A stretch of DNA of 64,000 bases from Puniceicoccaceae bacterium (GTDB taxonomy: Bacteria > Verrucomicrobiota > Verrucomicrobiia > Opitutales > Coraliomargaritaceae): positions 437,501-501,500 of the forward strand of contig CACIKF010000001.1 in assembly GCA_902587165.1 (NCBI GenBank). Direction: 5' to 3'. Positions 58,799 to 64,000 of this stretch are shown piece after piece. The position numbers and the translations under genes are program-made. How positions within the stretch are numbered: the stretch's first letter is position 1; each line of letters begins with the position of its first letter. The notes beneath the pieces were generated by a model. The model ran no database searches and was not told where the DNA came from. It saw only the letters and a list, made by a program, of their open reading frames with translations.

Positions 58799-61570
58799 AT
58801 GAAAAATTACCTTGCATCACGCATGCGCCTATCCGCTTTGTTTATAGCTGGAGCGCTAGGAACTTTCTTTTTTGTCACGCCCCACTTGCTTGAAGCGCAA
58901 AGCGCACCTGAAAAGATTCGCCTCATGGCAGATACGCTTCGAGCACGAGACTCTGGCAATCTGGAACTAGCCAAGGAAAAAGCCGAAGAATTAATCAAGA
59001 TCGCCCCCAAGGATGACAATGTTCAGCGCCTATTAGGCGCAATCAACAAAGAGCTAGATCGCCGCGGTGGCCAAGTTACATCTGCCGTTTATGGTCAGGC
59101 GAATAGTCAAGATGTCGAGCTTGCTATGGAACTTTCATCGACTGGTGATACTGCGACCGTTGCGGACACTGTTACCGAGGCGGAAGTTGTCTTGGCTGGA
59201 GCCGCTGCCGATCAGGATGCCAAAATTGATGCCGCCAAAGATGCGATTGCTGATGCGCAAAAACTTGCCAATCTTGGTGCTTACAGTGATGCCCTCAATT
59301 TGCTCAATGCCGCGAGTACGAGTCTTACGCTCAACACCGCTACATCGAGTTTACTTGAAGACCTTGAACGGGCCAAGACGAATGTCATACTGCAGGAAGC
59401 CCTTACCCTCGCTGATGCTGGTGACCCTAAGGCCGCCGAAGCATTGGTCGAGCAATACAAGGCAGAGGGTGGGGATTCTATGGCCGCAAGTCGCCTATCG
59501 CGACAACTCGATAAGCAAATCTCCGACCCGTATAATCTCGATATCAACGAAATCAGCCCAGAATATGTAGCGCAGGGTAAGATCATCCGTGATCTCCTAA
59601 CACGTGGTCGCGCCCAATACTTGAACGGTGACTACGATGGCGCTTCTGCTACTTTTAAAGAAGTCGAAGCTCGCGATGCCAACAATACGGACGCCAAGCT
59701 CTTCCAAACTAAGATTGCAGAAATCCTAGGCGGTATTCATGGCCAAAACCTCTACAAGACCCGCGAGCAAATGCTGGCCGAAGTAGATCAGCAATGGGAA
59801 CGCCCCAAAGTCTTTGATATCACCGCCACTAATGTTGCTGAAGTTGACGATGGCGGCCGGATCAAAGACAAACTCAATGCCATCATCATCCCACAGGTTA
59901 ATTTTTCGGGCATGGAGTTAACTCGCGTGGTCGAGACACTGTCTGAGCTGTCAGTCGAATACGACCCCGAACGTATTGGTGTGAATATCATACCCTTATT
60001 TAATTCGAACGATTCTAATCCGCGGGTTAACATTAGCCTGCGTAATCTGAATTTGGATCGTATACTCCAGTTCGTCACGCAACAGGTAAACTTCGCTTAT
60101 GATGTGGGTGGGGATGCGGTCACGATTCAACCAAGTGACAGCCTTGGCGGTAGTGCTACTTCGGTTACCGAGTTTTTCCCCATCTCTCGGGCCACTGTGA
60201 TTCGCCTCACTGGTTTCCGGGATGGCGGCGGCAGTTCTTCAGGGCCCGTCGATCCATTTGCGGCTCCATCTGGCGGCGGTTCTTCCGCTCCTTCTCAAAA
60301 TGAAGAAGTTGAAGCGCTTCAGAGCTTTTTCCAAAGTGCAGGAGTTAATTTCGAGCTTTCAGGCGCCAGCCTAGCTTTTGATGGTGAGCAATTGATCGTC
60401 ACTCAAACACGTCGTAATTTAGAGCGCATGCGCACGATCCTTCGTAATTACAACGAAGTGAAGCAAGTTGAGATCGAAGCGAAATTCCTTGAGGTTGCTC
60501 AAGGCGATCTTGAAGAAGTAGGTTTTGATTGGACTGTTGGTCATAGCTTAAATGGCGACACTTACGACCAACAATTCAGCACTCAAGGCCGTAACCTGAA
60601 TACTGCTTTTTCCGCTGGCACGGCAGCATCATCAATCCGTGTTAACCAACCAGCAACTTTTGAACCTAATCCCCTCGACCCCACCGAGGTCATTGTGACC
60701 CCAGCGCAGAGTCAAACGTTTCCAAATTCACCGCCAGATCTAACAAGCGCAATTAATCTCGCGGCAGGTGCAACTGGTCTTTATACCGCAACGGGTTGGA
60801 GCGTTAACGGTACTGATGTTGATTTTGCACTTCGCGCTCTCTCTCAAAGGACCGGTAGTGATCTTATGAGTGCTCCCAAGGTAACTGTTTTATCTGGTAA
60901 GCGTGCTTCGATCACGGTTGCCCAAGAGCTCCGCTACCCCGAAAGCTATGGCGATATCGAGTCAGAGGTTTCGGCTTCTAGCAACAATGGTAATGGTAAC
61001 AGCTCCGCTGGCTCCTCAATTTCGATCACAGCGGGCACACCTCAGGACTTTGTTACTCGCAATGTAGGTGTTGAAATGTCGGTTACTCCAAACGTCGAAA
61101 ACGACGATACGATCAGCCTAATTTTAGAACCACGTGTGACAGAATTTGAAGGCTTTGTGGAGTATGGAGGTCCCAGTGTAGCACTGGGAGTTGACGGCAC
61201 GGTTGTCACGGTGCCAGCCGGCTTCTATCAACCAATCTTTTCAACTCGTGAATTGTCTACAGAAGTCACTATTTATGATGGCGCTACTGTAGTCATGGGT
61301 GGTCTTACTCGCGACGAAGTGAAATCAACCAGCGACAAAGTTCCTGTACTTGGTGACATCCCCGGAGTAGGGCGCCTTTTCCGCTCGGAAGGCGAGACGC
61401 GTCAAAAGCGCAATTTGCTAATCTTTATTACTGCGAACTTGGTCAGTCCTGGTGGCTCGCCTGCACGCCAGACATATCGCAATGTCAATGCCAATTCGCT
61501 CTTCCAAAATCCGACGATTATGACTCCATCAGGAAGCGTGAATCGTTCGATAGAAGCGAATGCCGAGTAG
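58799..61570 (+). CDS. Amuc_1098-family secretin (type II/IV pilus outer-membrane channel)
   Basis: 923 residues from the ATG at 58799. Signal peptide, then a TPR-like helical region (about 40-330), an STN/N0-type domain near 360-445 (IIIPQVNFSGMEL; VNISLRNLNLDRILQFV), a Gly/Ser-rich linker and the C-terminal secretin domain from about 557. That domain has VEIEAKFLEVAQGDLEEVGFDW, DLMSAPKVTVLSGKRASI, then ATVVMGGLTRDEVKS and KVPVLGDIPGVGRLF, all diagnostic. It forms the outer-membrane pore for the pilus-like machine. The extra N-terminal TPR region is a family trait of Verrucomicrobiota. Confidence 0.93.
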   Translation: MKNYLASRMRLSALFIAGALGTFFFVTPHLLEAQSAPEKIRLMADTLRARDSGNLELAKEKAEELIKIAPKDDNVQRLLGAINKELDRRGGQVTSAVYGQANSQDVELAMELSSTGDTATVADTVTEAEVVLAGAAADQDAKIDAAKDAIADAQKLANLGAYSDALNLLNAASTSLTLNTATSSLLEDLERAKTNVILQEALTLADAGDPKAAEALVEQYKAEGGDSMAASRLSRQLDKQISDPYNLDINEISPEYVAQGKIIRDLLTRGRAQYLNGDYDGASATFKEVEARDANNTDAKLFQTKIAEILGGIHGQNLYKTREQMLAEVDQQWERPKVFDITATNVAEVDDGGRIKDKLNAIIIPQVNFSGMELTRVVETLSELSVEYDPERIGVNIIPLFNSNDSNPRVNISLRNLNLDRILQFVTQQVNFAYDVGGDAVTIQPSDSLGGSATSVTEFFPISRATVIRLTGFRDGGGSSSGPVDPFAAPSGGGSSAPSQNEEVEALQSFFQSAGVNFELSGASLAFDGEQLIVTQTRRNLERMRTILRNYNEVKQVEIEAKFLEVAQGDLEEVGFDWTVGHSLNGDTYDQQFSTQGRNLNTAFSAGTAASSIRVNQPATFEPNPLDPTEVIVTPAQSQTFPNSPPDLTSAINLAAGATGLYTATGWSVNGTDVDFALRALSQRTGSDLMSAPKVTVLSGKRASITVAQELRYPESYGDIESEVSASSNNGNGNSSAGSSISITAGTPQDFVTRNVGVEMSVTPNVENDDTISLILEPRVTEFEGFVEYGGPSVALGVDGTVVTVPAGFYQPIFSTRELSTEVTIYDGATVVMGGLTRDEVKSTSDKVPVLGDIPGVGRLFRSEGETRQKRNLLIFITANLVSPGGSPARQTYRNVNANSLFQNPTIMTPSGSVNRSIEANAE

Positions 61571-61592
61571 TTAATTGGCTAAATCAAATTTC

Positions 61593-61624
61593 AAGCCCGC
61601 TGGAAACAGCGGGCTTTTTTTATA
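61593..61624 (+). terminator. Rho-independent terminator of the pilus-like operon
   Basis: A perfect 10-bp stem AAGCCCGCTG (61593-61602) and CAGCGGGCTT (61607-61616) with a GAAA tetraloop is followed by a T run. It lies 22 bp after the secretin stop. Confidence 0.95.
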
Positions 61625-61773
61625 CACAGGCATAGAGCTTCACTAACAATAGAAAAAATACGAAGGTGATTGATTGTGAATAGTTTTTGATTGAATTCTC
61701 AAAATTTAGTTTCTATCCGTCCGCACTGCGAATAGTGCATGCGAAGGAAATCCCTAGTGTTTTTAAAATGGGC

Positions 61774-62862
61774 TTACAGAATGAGCATGGCGTCGCCATA
61801 GCTGTAAAAGCGGTATTTTTGCTCAATGGCTTCGGCATAAAGTTCTTTGAGCCATTGGATGCCCTCATCGCTGCCAGGTGTGAGAAAGGCGGAGACGAGA
61901 CAGAGCAGAGTCGATTTTGGCAGATGGAAATTAGTAATCATGCCGTCGATGGCTGCAAATTCACTAGGCGGGTAGATGTAGATGTCAGCCTCAGCTTGCA
62001 CGGAGCCCGAGAGACTGATACAGTTCTCGGGGGAAAGTTGCGTCCGGCGCATGGCGTCTTCGATTGAGCGGACGGAGGTCGTGCCGACGGCGATGCGCGC
62101 GCCGGCTTCGGGATTCTTTAGCTCGGCGAAGGCACTAGCTGGAATTTCATACCATTCACTGTGTATGTTGTGGTCTTCAATATTCTCGACTTGAATGGGG
62201 TGGAAGGTGCCGATGCCGACTTGCAAGGTGAGGTCATGAAAATGGGCCCCGCCATTTTCCAGTTCGGTGATCAGTTCGGGTGTGAAGTGCAGTCCCGCGG
62301 TCGGCGCGGCCACGGCGATGCGTTTGTCGAAGTCCGCATAGACGGTCTGGTAACGCTTGTTGTCATTGTCGCGCCTAGGGTCATCATCAGTGCGCTCAAT
62401 GTAGGGTGGGAGCGGTAATATGCCGAGCCGTTCCGAAAGGTCGGTGATGGATTTACCGCGCTCAGGGTGGAAACGGACGCGGTAGCTACCATTTTCGCCC
62501 ACTTCGAGCACCTGTGCGCTGTATTCCCCCGCCATTCCGAAGCCACCAGATGTGAAAGTTTTCTTGCCTGGCTTCAGCAAGCACCACCAAGTCAGTGCAT
62601 CTTCAGCAGGTTGGAGTAATAAACACTCAACCTTGCCGCCAGTGGGGCGTTGCCCGAATATGCGTGCCTTCAGCACGGCGGCGTTGTTACGAAAAAAGCG
62701 CGGGCGATTCGGTAGGTATTGTCCTATCTCGGAAAATTGGGCGTGAGTGACCGAGCGCGTCTTGCGGTCAACTACCATCAGACGAGAGGCATCGCGCACG
62801 GCGGCGGGTTCCTGCGCAATTAATTCCTTAGGTAGGTGATAATCGAAAAGTGAGAGCTTCAT
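61774..62862 (-). CDS. queA: S-adenosylmethionine:tRNA ribosyltransferase-isomerase
   Basis: Transfers and isomerises the ribosyl moiety of SAM to make epoxyqueuosine in tRNA. 362 residues from the ATG at 62862 (KLSLFDYHLPKELIAQEPA); the frame runs on to 63111 across the divergent prfB start and is rejected there. DASRLMVVDR, PTAGLHFTPELI, GIGTFHPIQVE and GTTSVRSIEDA are QueA motifs. It shares a 42-bp divergent gap with prfB. Confidence 0.95.
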   Translation of the reverse strand: MKLSLFDYHLPKELIAQEPAAVRDASRLMVVDRKTRSVTHAQFSEIGQYLPNRPRFFRNNAAVLKARIFGQRPTGGKVECLLLQPAEDALTWWCLLKPGKKTFTSGGFGMAGEYSAQVLEVGENGSYRVRFHPERGKSITDLSERLGILPLPPYIERTDDDPRRDNDNKRYQTVYADFDKRIAVAAPTAGLHFTPELITELENGGAHFHDLTLQVGIGTFHPIQVENIEDHNIHSEWYEIPASAFAELKNPEAGARIAVGTTSVRSIEDAMRRTQLSPENCISLSGSVQAEADIYIYPPSEFAAIDGMITNFHLPKSTLLCLVSAFLTPGSDEGIQWLKELYAEAIEQKYRFYSYGDAMLIL

Positions 62863-62904
62863 TTTTATCTTTAATATTCGGCGGGCTTTGTTGCACTCTG
62901 GGAT

Positions 62905-64000
62905 ATGAATTTGATCACACCTGAAGTCCGTTCGGAAATGGAAGAGATGACTCGCCGCGCAGGGCATATATGGAGGTATCTTTGACGCAGATGCCAAGAA
63001 AGAACGTATCGAGGCGCTTGAGGCGCAGATGTCTGAGGGAAGTTTTTGGGACGACCAATCGGCTGCGCAAACGGTGATCGCCGAGGCGAATCGTCTAAAA
63101 AATGTAGTCAATCCATCCAGCGCCTTTAGAAAAGAGATGGACGACTTGAAGGCTATGCTCGAACTTGTCGACGAAATAGGCGAAGACCCTGAGGGTGAGC
63201 CCTATCAACAAGAAATCATCGATACACTGCGGCGCTTACAGCCAAAGCTAGACCAGCTAGAGCTAGTTTCTTTCCTCAGCGGACCGCACGACTCTTGTAA
63301 TGCCTTCCTAACTGTTAACTCCGGAGCGGGAGGCACCGAGAGCTGTGATTGGGCAGATATGTTGCTACGCATGTATACGCGCTGGGCAGATCAGGCAGGT
63401 TTTAAAACGGAAGTCCTTGATATTCAGCCTGGGGAAGAGACGGGTGTCAGTTCAGCGACTATACGGATCGAGGGGACCAATGCTTTCGGCTACGCCAAAG
63501 CCGAGCGTGGCGTGCATCGCCTCGTCCGTATCAGCCCGTTTGACTCCAATGCGCGCCGGCATACTTCGTTCTCTTCCGTGGATGTGATTGCAGAAATTGA
63601 AGACGACATCGACATTGAGATCGACGAGGCCGATATCCGCACTGATGTGTATCGCGCTAGTGGTAAGGGCGGCCAACACGTTAATCGCACCGAGTCCGCC
63701 GTGCGCCTTACACACCTTTCGAGTGGCATCGTTGTGACCTGCCAAAACGAGCGCTCGCAGATCAAAAATAAAGCCACCGCGATGAAGACCCTGAAGTCGC
63801 GCCTCTATGAGAAATTGGAGGATGAGAAGCGCAGTGAGATGGAGAAATTCTATGGCGAAAAAGGCGAGATCGCTTGGGGTAACCAGATACGCTCCTACGT
63901 CTTCCAGCCATATCAGATGGTTAAAGACTTACGGACTGGCGTCGAAACGGGGAATGTTCAGGCCGTCATGGATGGTGCGCTCGACCCCTTCGTCCATGCC
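62905..64000 (+). CDS. prfB: Peptide chain release factor 2, programmed +1 frameshift, 3' truncated by window
   Basis: RF2 recognises UAA and UGA and releases the nascent chain. The first 26 codons (ATG at 62905) end at an in-frame TGA (62983-62985). The site GGAGG-TAT-CTT-TGA-C (62972-62986) has the internal Shine-Dalgarno three bases before CTT TGA, as in the classical RF2 autoregulatory frameshift. Reading resumes at 62984 with [15 protein letters not shown]. Domains 2-3 have [22 protein letters not shown] with the GGQ catalytic motif, and SPFD in place of the RF2 anticodon-mimic SPF (RISPFD). The end is beyond 64000. Confidence 0.95.

Noticed and set aside
62863-63111. N-terminal extension of QueA
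   Set aside because: It runs antisense across the prfB start and frameshift site; the ATG at 62862 gives the standard QueA N-terminus.

Overview
The window is a dense, housekeeping-rich stretch of a bacterial chromosome, about 51 protein genes on both strands. No rRNA, tRNA, CRISPR array, insertion sequence or prophage is visible. The best lineage guess is Verrucomicrobiota, probably class Opitutae (Coraliomargarita/Puniceicoccales-like). Three things point there: a TIGR02597-type secreted protein next to a PEP-CTERM protein (43106-44832), a five-gene cluster that matches the Akkermansia Amuc_1098-1102 pilus-like locus in order and content (54554-61570), and a Gram-negative envelope (secretin, TonB receptor, DUF481 barrel). 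This is inference, because no rRNA gene is present to confirm it.

Layout. 1-5602: end of an HtrA-like protein that has lost its catalytic serine, a small membrane-anchored unknown, then a divergent glycine-cleavage pair (fused gcvP, and gcvT). 5642-9322: gmk with a membrane protein, a compact RNase Y and a DUF481 protein. 9543-12319: KamA radical-SAM enzyme divergent from an ArsR regulator, then carA. 12329-19261: tail-specific protease, rhomboid, glycosyltransferase, SOUL protein and a DsbD/ScsB-type reductase. 19387-30035: obgE, acyl-ACP synthetase-like ligase, recD2, O-antigen-ligase-like protein, SDR, ruvC, TauE/SafE permease, truA. 30139-33423: a probable zinc module (MerC protein, Fur/Zur regulator, ZnuD-like TonB receptor). 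33589-42896: rmuC, Smr, trkA-trkH, aldose epimerase, and an NfeD-NfeD-FloA membrane operon. 43106-44832: exported TIGR02597 and PEP-CTERM proteins. 44912-46527: an MnmM methyltransferase with an MnmC(o)/MnmL-like oxidase. 46730-53715: yraN, zwf, opcA, peroxiredoxin, LysM lipoprotein, cysteine desulfurase, recF. 53817-61570: Nudix hydrolase and the pilus-like operon. 61774-64000: queA and the start of prfB with its programmed +1 frameshift.

Most notable points. (i) The complete Amuc_1102-1101-1100-1099-1098-like operon encodes a secretin, a PilM-PilN-type fusion and a PilO-like protein, with no pilin or assembly ATPase beside it. (ii) A compact two-gene operon could make the last two steps of mnm5s2U34 tRNA wobble modification, the two activities that are fused in E. 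coli MnmC. (iii) Two genes, the TonB receptor and the FAD oxidoreductase, carry essential N-terminal sequence (signal peptide; GxGxxG FAD loop) upstream of any ATG, GTG or TTG. They appear to begin at ATT and ATC codons, both directly after ACAAA. (iv) The GcvP is a fusion of the two-subunit GcvPA and GcvPB types.
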